From Nageia nagi (lineage: Eukaryota > Pinophyta): a stretch of DNA of 64,000 nucleotides. Where the stretch lies: NCBI GenBank assembly GCA_050084985.1, contig JBITNC010000001.1:66588001-66652000 (forward strand), read 5' to 3'. The notes beneath the pieces were generated by a model. It made no database searches and had not been told where the DNA came from. It worked only from the letters and a program-made list of their open reading frames with translations. Shown piece by piece: positions 23,900-36,231 of this stretch; within the stretch, counting starts at the first letter, position 1, and every line of letters begins with the position of its first letter. The translations under genes were made by a program, and so were the position numbers.

Positions 23900-24940
23900 A
23901 ACAAATTAGGGTTTATGGTCATCTTGATAATGAAGTTCATTAATATTAATTGGATTGTGAGGTTTATGTAGATTCAATCATATTTCTATCATATTTCAAG
24001 TTTCAACTTTAGTGGCCTTATATTTTCTCATGAATGGATGTAGGTACGCATGCTAGAGAAGGGACTACTTAGTGGAAAGCATGATGGCAAGATGGGACAA
24101 TTGGATTTATTTTGAATTAAAAATACCACTTGTAACCATGAATGAGGGTACATACTATTATTTTGATGTGATTCAATGATGGGAGTTTCATGGGTTGATC
24201 ATTTTTGCTAGGAAACTTTATTGGTTTAGTGATATCATGTTTTAGGTTAAAAAGGTTTATCTTTGGATTATGTTGGGCTACTTCCTACGCATCCATGTTT
24301 TAGTTATGTATAATATGGAGTGTGTAAGAAGAATGTCAAATGGTGATTTGGTTTATATTGACTTGGGTGATTGCATATATGTATTTATTAAGCGAACATT
24401 ACAATATTAATTAAAGTTCATTTTGGTTCCTATGATTGATATTTGTATGTTTTTATATTAGTAAAAATTTATTTACTTTTTTATTACATGGATACTCCAT
24501 TGTGGGTCTGACGGGGGCCTACTATTGTCCCCAATTCTGGTCCCCACTCCACTATGGGCTCTCTCGCCTATTTATAGCCCTTGTTTAAGAGAAGTATGCA
24601 AATAATGTTGCTAAAGGATCCGCTCAAGCTAGCACATGGAAAGTACTGAGTGTTTTCCCTTGATGAGATGATGTTTCTCAAAACCTTACACAATAATGAA
24701 CATGATGGCCTTAAAATAGTGGAGGTCAATAGAAACTTCTTCTTTATAGGTAAAGACTTGGTGGAAAGTGAAACATAGATAGCACTATCCTACCTTCAAA
24801 ATGCCTTTGTGCATTATGACACATTTGATATGTTTATCTAAAAAAATTGGTATTTCAGTAGAATCATCAAGGTCGTTTACTAGTTTCATGAAAAAATATG
24901 AAAACAAAATAGTTAAATGTTGGATATGTAAGAGGAAAAA
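23900..24940. other. No gene recognised
   Basis: About 1 kb with no supported coding region or mobile-element end. A locally C/T-richer patch at 24500-24580 is unassigned. Confidence 0.45.
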
Positions 24941-25011
24941 GGTTTTGGTGGGATTTGAACTTTGGCTACCAAGTTCAAATTTCAGTGTTTTAACCATTAT
25001 ACCATGGAATC
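24941..25011 (-). pseudogene. tRNA-Gln(TTG)-like relic
   Basis: On minus the 71 bases include CCATGGTATAATGGTT (D-arm region with A-box-like pattern), ACTGAAATTTGAACTTGG (anticodon arm with TTG in the loop), and AAGTTCAAATCCC (T-arm with B-box GTTCAAATCC), ending CCAAAACC. This follows plant tRNA-Gln over its whole length with many changes. The acceptor stem pairs poorly, so it is a decayed tRNA gene or the head of a tRNA-derived SINE. Confidence 0.55.
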
Positions 25012-25737
25012 AATGATAAAAATAATAGAAAGATCAATTTTCTTTTGGGAAAAAAATGTTCAAATAAATTCTCACAATTCTCCTTTACCCATATCATCAA
25101 AAATTTGTTTGACCCTACCATTGTTGGTCATCCGTTATCTGATAATGTCAAATAAACCATTCATGTAGGGGGGTCATTATGAAGGTTAGATATTATTCAC
25201 CATTAAATAATTGGTGAAACATCATGTGGTGACCAACATGCACTTAAAGGGTGAAGAGTCAATAGAAACAAGTGATTTGACACCACGTGGCATCCCATTC
25301 AATAATTTCTTATGTAATTTATTTTTAGGTAAACCACCTCTTATGGGGAATTAACCATGGAATAATATTTTATGTCTTAGGGTTCTCCTCTATCAAAGTC
25401 ACCCGAAAGTCACACCCAACCTGATTCACATGAATTGGCCTAACTACCATTGACTCAATTTAAAAAATTCACATGCATGTGAAGGGGGAGAGTTTTGAAT
25501 CTAGGGCCTCTCTTTTTTTCATTTGAGTGTTTTCAAGTTCCCCTTCTCTCCAACTCCCCTAACATTATTGGATTTTTTCGTGCAATATTTCTAGATAGAA
25601 GTTTATTGTTTGATGGTAGTTGGGCTGAAATTTGGCATTTACCCTTGTTCGTTTACATAATTTTTTTATGACGGTTTTAATATTTAAAGCCCCTCAAAAT
25701 ACATTTTAATTTTTCTAATGCCTTTCAAAACATGATT

Positions 25738-25952
25738 TATATATGGTTTATTAATAAATCACATATGGTTTATTAATAAATGTATATGGTTTATTAATAA
25801 ATCATATCATTTACTAATAAATGTATATGATTTATTAATAAATGTATATTATTTAATGATAAACATACATATTTTACTAATAAATGTATATATTTTATTG
25901 TTGAATGTACATCATTTAATGATAAATGTATATCATTTATAAATAAATATAT
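25738..25952. repeat. 22-bp minisatellite, left part
   Basis: About ten diverged units of the form GTATATGRTTTATTAATAAAT run through this stretch. The same repeat resumes at 26505 after an inverted-repeat element. Confidence 0.8.
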
Positions 25953-26494
25953 GGGTAAATTACAAAAATGGTCCTCACAATTTACAAAATTACAAAAATG
26001 GCCTATAAATCTTATTTTTATAAAAAAGGCTCTTAACCTAATACCTGAGATCGTGACTACTTTCAAATATTTTGTTGGGTGTCTCTCATACTCTCTTAAA
26101 TTCATATTATTTATTGGGAATATCTCACACTCTCTTTCTATAAGAAGAATAACCACCACTTTTCCTTGCCCATTCCTCACCTCATCACTGCACTCATGTA
26201 ATCAACTAAAATTCATAGAAGATGAAGTTTTGCACAACACCCTTCTCCAAATATATATGTCAAATGTGATAAGCTTATTGTTTGTGTCATTTTCCATGAA
26301 ATGATAGTAAGATATGTACATAATTGATTCATTAAGGAAGCTAAATTTTTTTAGGAAATGTAACTAATAAATATGGTCTCATTGAATTACAAATTTAATA
26401 GGCTATGAAATGGAGGGTCATTTTTGTAAATAAATTTTTTATAGAGCTACTATTGTGATTTTACGAATTATGAAGACCATTTCTGTAATTTGCA
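25953..26494. mobile_element. Small inverted-repeat transposable element (MITE-like)
   Basis: The left edge reads GGGTAAATTACAAAAATGGTC and the right edge, inverted, reads GCAAATTACAGAAATGGTC. The similarity extends inward for about 80 bases with gaps. The element lies exactly between two parts of one minisatellite, so it inserted into it. It has no transposase. The type of superfamily cannot be fixed because no clear target duplication was seen. Confidence 0.6.
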
Positions 26495-26504
26495 CTAAAG
26501 ATAA

Positions 26505-26690
26505 ACACTTATCATTTACCAATAAATGCACATAGTTTATTGACAAATGCACATCATTTAATGATAAACATATATCCTTTACTAATAAATGTACACATTT
26601 TATTGATAAATAGACATCATTTAATGATAAATGCACATTACTTATTAATAAATATATATCATTTATTAATTAAAAATGTATTTTTATTAG
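26505..26690. repeat. 22-bp minisatellite, right part
   Basis: Continuation of the 25738-25952 array: units like CACATYRTTTATTRATAAATG and CATCATTTAATGATAAAYGCA. About eight units. Confidence 0.8.
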
Positions 26691-26699
26691 TAAAGGATA

Positions 26700-27400
26700 T
26701 GTGTTTATTCATATTGGGAAATCAAATTTCAACCTTGATTGGTAGTTACCACAAACTCAAAGGTTCTTCCACAAACACCACATGTGTCATCTCTCCATTG
26801 ATGGTTGAAGCTAGCAAAAGGAAATGGTCGTGCCATGTGTCAAGTAGTGGTACATCCACTAATCCTAGTGGAGGGAAATGGTTGCACCATAATTCAATTG
26901 ATGGGGCATTCATTAAACTTGGTGGAAGATGTGACACCACATGGAAACTGACTAAGATGGTCTAAAACCCTATCAATAGCCATCATAACACTACCTATCG
27001 CAACCTTGTGAGATGGGTACACCATAGATATTTTCTAATTGTGAACTATCATGTGCAAGATGGATGAAGTAAATAGCAAATATTAATGGAAATAAGATAT
27101 TGAAAAGTGTTTAAGTAGAGAAAGCTGAACTATACAATGTATAATATTAGGACATATTGCAATGTTAAATCCAATAACAAAAAAGGTGGTGTTTGTGGAA
27201 GTTGAAGATGACAATGGAGTTTTATAAAAGATGTACATATTGTAAACTAAAATTGCAAATAACCAAAATAGTTGTTATTGGAATTCAAAAGTGACCTACA
27301 AAAGTAAATGCAAATTATGTAACCATTTGAATGATAGTTGATTAAATGTGAAGTTGGAATGAGAGAATGTAATTGAAATTCAATAATGTGATCTATGTTT
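26700..27400. other. No gene recognised
   Basis: Short frames only. The piece 26760-26940 has loosely repeated phrases (ggaaatggt...gccatg / ggaaatggttgcaccat) of unknown meaning. Confidence 0.45.
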
Positions 27401-27414
27401 CAAGCTTACTATAT

Positions 27415-27639
27415 TTATTTCAAAACAAGCAGGTGTGAGAGAGAATCCATGTTTTTTTTCTCTTGGTCCTTGAATATTGTGTATGCTAAGAAAAGATTCT
27501 TAGAAACTCCATCTTTGCATAGGGTATCTATAGCTCTATTGTAGTAGAGTATGGCCATATTTCTATTTGTCAATCTCATGTAAAGTTCAACAAAATTCAT
27601 CCATGAACATGTGTGGAGGAATTTTTTATTATTCTCCAT
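27415..27639 (-). pseudogene. Possible P-type PPR fragment
   Basis: The 74-codon frame has YYNRAIDTLCKDGVSKNLFL followed by AYTIFKDQEKK, close to the PPR phrase YNxLIDxLCKxGxxxxAxxLFxEM. Length and isolation argue for a relic. It sits just downstream of the Helitron helicase on the same strand and could be a captured host fragment or simply neighbouring DNA. Confidence 0.4.
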
Positions 27640-27938
27640 TCTCTTTAATCCTAAAAATTAGACAAGGGAGATGTTAGATTTGCATGAAAATGATAATATA
27701 ACAAGTTATATATGGTAGAAAATGATAGTAATTGTAAATGAAAACATCATTTGCAGTTGAAAATGAAAACATGAATGTGAAGAAAATTTTATTTGTAAAA
27801 GCATTGCTTCATCATAGCTATTATATCCAACGTGTTAAATTAAATGCAATATATTTAAATTCACTTATATCCAAAATATTTGAAGAAGTAATATTTGTAG
27901 TGAACCTATTCAAAAATATTTTGATATGTTTAAGATGG

Positions 27939-30900
27939 CTAATTGGTAGCATTTGATAGTGAGAGTAAATGTTTCTTCTCACTTTTACAATGATGCACAT
28001 GGGGACCTTGTTGCATCCTTGCATATCTTTCAAAAGTGAAGGAAGGTTGTATACAAAGGCAATGTAATGCACGAACTTTTGAAAAAGCTATGAAAATGAG
28101 TCCTTGATGGTCAATGCTTCCAATGTCAAAAGATGCCCTTTCAAGTGTACCTTGTGATTTATGTATTGTTAATGCCCATGCCATTTTCAATGGGATTTGT
28201 TCGACATCAACCATGACTTAATGGAGTTATAGAAACATATTTTGGGTTATTTTCATCCCAAGGGGGCCTATGTAATGTTTGAATTGGAAAATAACAAAAA
28301 ATGAGAGTTGAGGTAGCTTTTCACCCTCCTTATAAATGATTGATTTCACCTATCTAAGTGCACCATTTACAAGTCCTATTTCCATCCACAAATTTGAACA
28401 TAAAATAACTTGTAGGTCAATCAGAGAAATAGTTATGCTTGGAGTTGTTCATCTTCTAGATTTGAACTAGTGGAACCTTGTAGTTTTTCTGCATTAGAAA
28501 TGGTGATCAATTTTGCAAGAGATAGCAACATTCATTTATTATGATTGGAAACCATATCAGTTGTTGCAAAAAAGGTGCATGGAGGAAAGGAATGTATATT
28601 GTTCTTCATTTGTGAGTTTTGAGAATGATCTTGACATCAATAATTCCCAATCTCCAACCATAGGTTCTGCATTGTATATATTATTCAGTAATGTGCAAAA
28701 TCAAATATTATTTGATTTATCACAACTTTGTTGAAAAATTTGATGCAATGCTACCACTATTGTGAAGGTGTGCCATAATTTCCCACCATAGGAAACTAAA
28801 GCATACACGGGGATATCTTTGATGGGTAGTAGTTGGGCCAGTCATCGAAGAGTATTATTGACCAACCTCCAAATGGAATATGGTTTTGTTCAGGAAAGGC
28901 CTGCGTAATGTCCTATCCATGAGTTCTAGAAGCTTTGGACCTATGAATTTCATCTCATCAATAATAATGTATTTAATGCAAAGCATTTTTTCTTAAAATT
29001 TTGCAAGTGATTGTCCAATCAAGGGTTTCATATTTTTGTTGGGCACCTGAAGTGCAGAATGAATTGTTGAGGAACCTATGTTGAAAGACACAACACTTGT
29101 AGGTGCAAGAACCAATAATGGGGAATCTCCTTGTTATGGGGAATTGGAAAGTAAAAACCCGATGCTTTTGATTAAATGTGATTTCCTTATTCCTATTGTT
29201 CCTTGAATGATCATCTGAGAGGTTATTGTAAATAATTTGTACTTACATGCAATTTGACTATGTCAAATGCTTTTTGCTAATTTGTAGATAACCCATCAAA
29301 TGTGTTTATAAAGGGAGTGGGTGGAATTTAAAGGTGCAACGATTTTCATTGATGAAGGTAGAACTCATTATTTTCTGCTCTGGAGTAAACATTAAAGTAT
29401 CCCAATTGTAGTTAACATCAAATTCTCAATGACCAAGAATGTTAATTTCATCTAAATAGAAAGGGTTTCTTGAGTGCATAGATGATAATATTTGCCATTC
29501 ACTTTGCTGATTTTGTTGTAATTCCATATGATGGGGGGGACATAGAGGATTCTTCAACTGTATCTTCCATTTGTTGCATTATTGTTCATCATGGATGCCA
29601 TGGATGGTAACAATTCTGAAATGCCTCCCACTTTGCAATGACATCATCTTTATTTGTTCCAAAGTCATTTTGTATATTACAGAATGGATGGTATAGAAGT
29701 AGCTCTGTTAGAAAAAATTTATGATAACAATTTTCATATTTTAAGGAATTATTATGAAACATGTTGAGACTCTAACAATTGCTAATGTTGAACGTTATTT
29801 CCATTATGTAGATTTACAAGATGCTTTGTATGTCCATATTCTAGCAACTTCAATGAGTGGCATTTCTTACAAATATGTTGGTCATGATATGTATTCATCA
29901 ACAAAGTTTATGTAAGTGGTTGTGGAAGAGGTTGAAAGCAAAATACATTTTAAGTTAATCTAGTTTAAATTTAAGTAAAAAGCCATTTGACTACATATTA
30001 TGAGTGGTAATTTTTGTAGAAGATGGCTAGTTTCCTGGGCAGAAATATCACAATCAACTATGTTATCAATAAGCATATTTCAAAAAGCATATGTGACTAG
30101 TCATTGTGGTTCATAAGTGATTGAAATATGAGATAGCATTGAATGGTAAGTTTCAAATTTATTCTTTGCTTTCATTACATACTTTGTAATGTATTTGAGA
30201 ATTGCATTGATTGAGATGACAACTTTGTAATCTATATTGGCTCTCCAAATCAAGAGCATTGTAGGGTTGTGGAAATTCAATCTATCATCATTATGAGAAG
30301 GTGTGTGTTTTGGTTGGCCATTTTCATCAATTTGTAGTGTAGAGGTTTTTTGAGGTTCTAAGGGTTTTGTAATGACATTCAACATCAGGATCTACTTTAT
30401 GTAAGCATGTTTGTAATGTACATTTTGTATGATGCTCAACAAAATTGATAAGCCCATTGTAATCAAATGTTGGTTCACTTTGCAAATTATTTTGTGTACC
30501 TAGCAAACAAGGGTCATGAATAGTAGTGGAAGAAGATATTTGTTGTTGTTGTGAATTGGGTTAGTGGTTCCAACCTGATACATATCTATCAAAGTAATTG
30601 ATTGTATTTTGTATAGATTGAATATTATTCCAATCTAGTTTGCTAATTTTAGGTGCACCTTTCAACTAAAGGAATCCATGGATATGATTTAAACCTCTGT
30701 GTTGCCATTTAGTCCTATAGGGAAAAAGTTTTAGGTAGTAGGTATATGATAAAGATAGTTTAAGAAGCTAAAATAAATAGTGTAATACCTATACTAATGG
30801 TCATATGCATGAAGAAGTTATTGCATAATAGTTTCATTAAATGCAGTAGTGAACCTATGGTGCATGTACAGTGCTATGAGGTATGGATTTTGAATAATAT

Positions 30901-32060
30901 TTTGTATCCTCCATTTAGAAGTTTTTTGAGGAGTTATGGGTGTTGTAAATGGCATCATAGCATGCAAATCTAGCCATTTTGTATCTACTACACTAAGGGT
31001 AAAAAATAAAGTAGGGCATCCAACTTGATTTATCATATCTAAAAGTTTTGCATTGCAACGATTCCAAATTGGCCTTGTACCACAAACAGTTGAGCCAAAA
31101 TGCATAAGATGATCGATAAGCTTATCATATGGTATGTATTTTAATCTTTGTTGGAGGTCCTCAATTGATACTGGTAAACCAAATTCTATATTTCTACAAG
31201 CAAAAATAGATGTTGTTGCCTAACTCTAATGATGGAGAATTATATTAAGCATAAAGTATCGAAAATGTGGGTGCTAGACAAATCTATTATCATGGTACGA
31301 AGCAAGTGCTAAGCATATTCATGTAACTTGACTTCTTTGAATGGTTGTTTTTCGAATGATGCTACTCTAGTGGGAAATAAAGTAGGAAATGCCATTTCAA
31401 AAAACCCTTCAATGTTGTATTCATTTATGGGTGATAGTGTAATTGGTGGCCATTCAATGGTTGGAGTTGGAATCCTTTCCCCTAGATGTAATGATGATCA
31501 TAAATCTTGAACCTCTCTACATGCAAGGGCAAGGTTCACCATGAATGAACTTGCTATATGATTATTTTCTTATGGCATATCATTATCGAAGTCTTCTATT
31601 TGCATGGGTCTGCATCAATTGATTTAGGATTCAATCATGTTGTATACAAAAGGATAGAGATGTCAATTAAGATATTAGGCAATAATGATAATGCATTTTC
31701 ATCTATCTATACATCTTTGTAGTATGAATCAGATTCAATTTTGTAGTGCAATGCTCTATAAACATATTTTTTGCTAACATAGAAGTTGTGTTTTTGGTCG
31801 TTGATATTCTTCTTGTTAACAATTATAATATCCAATGCATGTAAGTGCCTTGGTAATTGAGTTGTAATTGAAGAAATATATTGAGGGATACAAATAGTGT
31901 GACCACTATATTTTAGTTGGACCCTTGTTGTATAACTAACCTAAATCATAGGGCTAACTCTTGCTATCAACATTTCCTTAATTTGAGTAAGTACTTTTAA
32001 ACAAATTGGTTGCTCTCCGAGATCCATGTTATTTGATATAGAGAAGCACTGGCTATTTTC
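27939..32060 (-). pseudogene. Helitron transposase (Rep + PIF1-like helicase), decayed
   Basis: Read right to left on minus: LPRHLHALDIII near 31850 and IKEMLIARVSPM near 31960 (N-terminal conserved region), PINEYNIEGFFEMAFPTLFP near 31440-31380, GCPTLFFTLSVVDTKWLDL near 31010, the HUH nickase motif in WQHRGLNHIHGFL near 30690, LLIWRANIDYKVV near 30250, and the catalytic tyrosine segment YITKYVMKAKN near 30180. The helicase follows with a damaged Walker A (GTIGIRKSHLI near 29190), APTSVVSFNIGSSTIHSAL near 29090, Walker B IIIDEMKFIGPKLLEL near 28970, LWMEIGLVNGAL near 28380, and QIPLKMAWALTIHKSQG near 28170. In an active element this protein nicks DNA and drives rolling-circle transposition. 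Stops and frameshifts are numerous. Confidence 0.85.
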
Positions 32061-33000
32061 TTCAAAGATGCATCAATAACAAGTAGAATGGCCATTGCAT
32101 TTCTTATTTTTAATTCCTATATATTTTTCCATACACATGACACATGTAGACATGTTTTATAGGTTATATAATTTTGATCAAAAGGTATTTGTAGCAAAAG
32201 TATATTCTATAGAAAATAGCAAAGCTAGTTGATTTTGCAAACACATTTCAAAAATAGGTTCTTGCAAAGGAAGGGAATTAGATGAGGAGGAAGCTTCATG
32301 ACTACTTTGTGGCATTTTTCTTCATGTACCATAGCTCTCCTCTTCTTGCATTAATGGTTTCTTTTATTGCTTGATAATGTACATGATCCATTAGATTTCT
32401 ACATTCCTTTTTTTCTTGAGCTGATTGGTTTTCAATTTTTTATGAATGAAGTGTTGAGGATAATATTACACGATGCCATTTTTAGTCAAAAAATAATGAG
32501 GGAAGATGTGAAATTGTAACAAAAAAAAGTAGGAAAATGGAATTCTAAGGTAATTAAGCATAAAAAAGGAAAATAATTCAATACATGTTCAATAAGTTGA
32601 TTGTGTAATTTACAATGATATTTTTTCATATAACATGTCAGAATACAGTATCACATATACAAAAATAATATAACATTGTTGTAGTAGGTATATACATTCT
32701 TTTGAAAAGCATTCAAAAATAAGTGTTTTGAAAGGTCTACAAAACCTTTTACAACAAAAAATATTATAAGTATTACATAGTTTATCACCCAGTAAGCCAT
32801 AGTTACAATCTATACATGCCAAATGCAAAAAAATCTATCTAGCTTTGGAAACTACAATCGAAATATGCCTAAATGGATTTGAAGGCTATAATTACAATGC
32901 TTTGTAAATCTTTTCTAGAGAAATATTTCATAGTGATGGAAAACTAAATCAAGAATTGGCAATTCACAACTTTGTCAAGGACATCATGAGCAACATCTAG
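32061..33000 (-). other. Helitron DNA between transposase and RPA-like gene
   Basis: About 0.9 kb with only short frames. It joins two parts of the same Helitron on the same strand. No further domain recognised. Confidence 0.45.
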
Positions 33001-33449
33001 TTATGCCAATAATAATAACAAATCCTTAATTCCAACACCTAGTAATGTATTTGCAGGGCCTTCAAATGTGGTTGATTTTAGAAGCTCACTTGTGTTATCT
33101 TCAAGATTCATTTTCAACACATAGCTAAATTCATATTCACCACATTTAAATTGACACTGAGGGCATTTGTAAGCATTTGTGCTAATTTTTTCAACTTTTT
33201 TCTTACATTTCTTACCATCAACAAGTTGAGGGCAACAAAAATAATAAAAGTTATCAAGGTAGAGTTTCAAAATTATGGATTTAATGTAAACATTATGTTT
33301 TGTTGGGAAATTTTTACCAATGATTTTGCCAATTGTGATTGGATTCTCAAAGCTTGCTATGGAATCGCGATTGCTTGAAATTGAAAAAAGAGGTTGGTTA
33401 CTATCTAGAGAAGAATACCATGCTCTCAATATCAATGCTTCTTCCAACT
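33001..33449 (-). pseudogene. RPA1-like single-strand DNA-binding protein, C-terminal part (Helitron)
   Basis: The frame begins in DBD-B with EEALILRAWYSSLDS and continues through the linker into DBD-C: NVYIKSIILKLYLDNFYYFC, then CPQLVDGKKCKKKVEK and YKCPQCQFKCGEYEFSYV. The latter is the zinc-ribbon of replication protein A large subunit (C-x-x-x-C ... C-x2-C, here CPQLVDGKKC...CPQC). Helitrons of plants often carry such RPA-like proteins, thought to protect single-stranded intermediates. The other half of this gene is at 42238-43602; copia element B lies between. The chain stops at 33001 after GIKDLLLLLA, shorter than a full RPA70. Confidence 0.8.
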
Positions 33450-33947
33450 TGTTGGAATGTATAATGCATTATTCTAAAGGTTATGTAATAATATTCTATG
33501 TAAGTTCACTAATACTTAAGGGTATCATTTGATACCTTAAGTATTTAATTAAATATGATAATGTAACTTGTCCTACACTCTATGTTATAAGCATGCCCCT
33601 TGGATAAAAGGATGTGCAGTCATGCTTTTGTACATTGGATAAAAGGGTGATCTAAAGAGGTATTTTGGCCTATAAATAGAAGGCTCTTTCTTTGTGATCA
33701 CACACCAATTTATGGAGTAAAGCTATGCTATATGATAGTGTTTAGTAGATGATTTAGAAGAATTGTAAGAGATTCATTTTTGTGAATGAAGTGAGATCTA
33801 GTTAGTGGATGTACTCCTAGTTGGAGGAACCACTTACATCTTGTGTCACTTTGTGAAATTGTCTTATTGAGTTATCTTGATGTTAGTATAAGCTTTCATG
33901 TGATCTTGGGAGTTTAGAGTTGTTCATATTATATTTCAATTCTCTCA
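33450..33947 (+). repeat. 5' LTR of copia element B
   Basis: 498 bp, begins TGTTGGAATGTATAATGCATT and ends CAATTCTCTCA. Core promoter: TATAAATAGA at 33671-33680, conserved in the relatives. Confidence 0.9.
33671..33680 (+). promoter_or_regulatory. TATA box in LTR of element B
   Basis: GGCCTATAAATAGAAGGCTC is kept almost unchanged in B, C, D and F LTRs despite their divergence, consistent with the promoter that drives the element RNA. Transcription would start about 30 bases downstream. Confidence 0.7.
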
Positions 33948-33949
33948 TT

Positions 33950-33961
33950 TGGTATCAAAGC
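33950..33961 (+). promoter_or_regulatory. Primer-binding site of element B
   Basis: TGGTATCAAAGC begins two bases after the 5' LTR. It differs by one base from the standard plant initiator-Met site TGGTATCAGAGC. Confidence 0.88.
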
Positions 33962-34439
33962 ACCTTAAAGGCTCTTTTTTACATCCTTGGTGTTGAGGCT
34001 CTTCATCTTCAACTTGGAGGTCCTCATTCTTTATCCTTCACTCTATTGTGAGGTAAAAGTGATTCAAGGTATAATCTTACTTCACTTTATCTTGTATTAA
34101 TAACATATTTTATGTTATGTTAGTCCTTGTTTATAACAAAATTTGTTTAAAGTAGCAATATATTTTGATGCATTTTTTATACTAACATGTCTTGTTGTTA
34201 GTTGCAATTTTTTTTTAAATTGCCTATTATATTGCTATAATTTTGCATATGCTTAATTTTTTTAAGGATTTATGTATATAAAAAGTTTGAGTAAAATATA
34301 TACTACATTTTTTTCCTTCAACAATTATATGCAAAATTTCAATGAAAAGTTTATATATTGCTAATTTATTTTAAAAAAAGGGTTAGTATGCAAAAATTTC
34401 AATTTGTTCCAAATTATATTCCTTTTGAGAAATAATATG

Positions 34440-34441
<2 letters not shown>

Positions 34442-34489
<48 letters not shown>
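34442..34489. repeat. TA dinucleotide microsatellite
   Basis: About 23 uninterrupted TA units inside the leader of element B. Confidence 0.95.
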
Positions 34490-34491
<2 letters not shown>

Positions 34492-36120
34492 TTTCAAAAT
34501 TGAAAAAGAATATTAAATGTCTCTCTTTACAAATCTTATTTCTCTCAAAAGGTTGGAGGGAGGAATATATTATCTTTAAACCTTTGATTTTTTTTGTTTT
34601 TTCAAATGATTTTTTGAATCTCTTTTGACTTTCATTGGTAGCATTTTTTTCCCTCTTTGTCTAGTCGTGCATAGCCTATCGTAAGCAAGAGGTTGGGAAG
34701 GTGATCATTTCAAAATCCTTAACCCTCCTCTAGTAGACCAATCATATTCCTACCCTTTCATACCCTCATAGAGGTCCTTTTCAAATATAGTTTACCCCTC
34801 CTTGCTATTGCTTTCTTCTCAAGCTACAATCTACCTCTCAGGCTATGATCTAGTCCTACATTTTTTTCACCTAGTCTCCCTCTCATCCTAGCATGGAATT
34901 GGTCTCTCTTAGACTTACACTACCCTCACAAGCTTTGTTTCCCATCATGGATTCCTCAGAGCAACCCTTATGGCTCCTTTTTTTATTTCTCCTCTTACAT
35001 AGTTCATCTTGGCTTGCTCCTTTGCCACTCTTGCCCTCCTTTTCGACCCTTTGATAGATGATCTCTAGTTGCACCCCTTGATTCCTTGTCAAATGCACTA
35101 TAAAATAGTATGTGTAGCCTTCCACGAAGTCCTTTGAATGTTTAGACATTCAATTAGATGTTGCACCCACCTCCTCCATTTGGCTCCTTTTATTCCATTG
35201 AAATCGCTTCTTAAACCATGTGCACACGCCTAAACTTCTTGCATTGGTTTGTTTGCATTACTTGGTGCCCTTCCACTCTTCAAATTGTGGCTTCCTTTTT
35301 TTTATTGTTGTTGTTGACCATTTTTTTATTGTTTAAAAATTATATTAGCACAGGGTTCATTTAATTTGGTATTTCATGCAAGCCACCTTGTTCTATTTAA
35401 TGCAACTAGTGGCATTAATCTCTTGCGCAAATGTATACTCCATTTTTTTAAGCAATCTTAAACTTCCCATCATTATTTTTTTTTAGAGAGAGTACATGGT
35501 CAAACACTACATTAATGTTGAAGTATATTGACATCATTACTCTTAAAAATGAAGATTTTTTTATAATTTTTTTTTGCCTTAATAATACTTCTAACTATGG
35601 CAATTTTAGTGTAAACATGACTTTTTACTAAGGTAATTTTTTTTACCTAAGTATTTTTTAACAATTTCATGTTGCTTAAATTTTTAAGTAAACAAAAGGG
35701 GAGGAATTTATTATTTTACTTAAAAATAATATTAGAATAATTTTCTTTTAGAGGATAATTTTTTTTACCATACAAGTTTTTTTCCTTAGTCAAAATCGCT
35801 AAGGTGAACTAGTATGCTATCTTTAGGGTACAACCTTAAGTAAAAGGGGGAATTTTTAATTTGTATGAATTTTTTTACTTAAATTTTAATGCATGCCTAT
35901 TTTAAGGACTTAAATTTTTTTAAGTTAATATTGCATGCTTATAACTTAAATTTTTTAATTTAATATTGCATGTTTAGGACTTAATTTTTTAAGTTAATGT
36001 TGCATGCTTAGGATTTCAATTTTTAAGTTATTTTTTGACTTAAATTCTTTAAGTTAAAAAGATGCATGATGAGTATTTATCCTTTATGTAAAGTTAACTT
36101 ATGCAATATTTTAGAATTAA

Positions 36121-36231
36121 TGCATGCTTATGCTTAGTACTTAAACTTTTAAAATGATGCATGCTTATGCTTAGTATTTAAACTTTTAAAATGATGCATG
36201 CTTATGCTTATTACTTAAAATCTTAAGTTAT
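36121..36231. repeat. 37-bp tandem repeat in copia leader
   Basis: TGCATGCTTATGCTTAGTAC starts at 36121, 36158 and 36195, giving an exact 37-bp period and nearly three copies. Confidence 0.88.

Noticed and set aside
24480-24590. C/T-rich patch as an LTR or transposon end, because of a short likeness to 14930-14960 (CTCCACTATGGG)
   Set aside because: The shared piece is only about 12 bases with no extended alignment visible.
25794-26180. 128-codon minus-strand frame over the 22-bp minisatellite
   Set aside because: The protein is a translation of the tandem repeat (repeated H-L-L-x-N-D-x-x-L-S-L-N) and so not a real gene.
25738-26690. CRISPR-like array
   Set aside because: Units are contiguous and AT-rich with no unique spacers of constant length; this is an ordinary minisatellite in a plant genome.
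34883-35149. 88-codon minus-strand frame in the leader of element B (MSKHSKDFVEGYTYYF...)
   Set aside because: Antisense to the element, no recognised family, and not seen in the leaders of D or F. More likely a chance frame in a pyrimidine-rich block.
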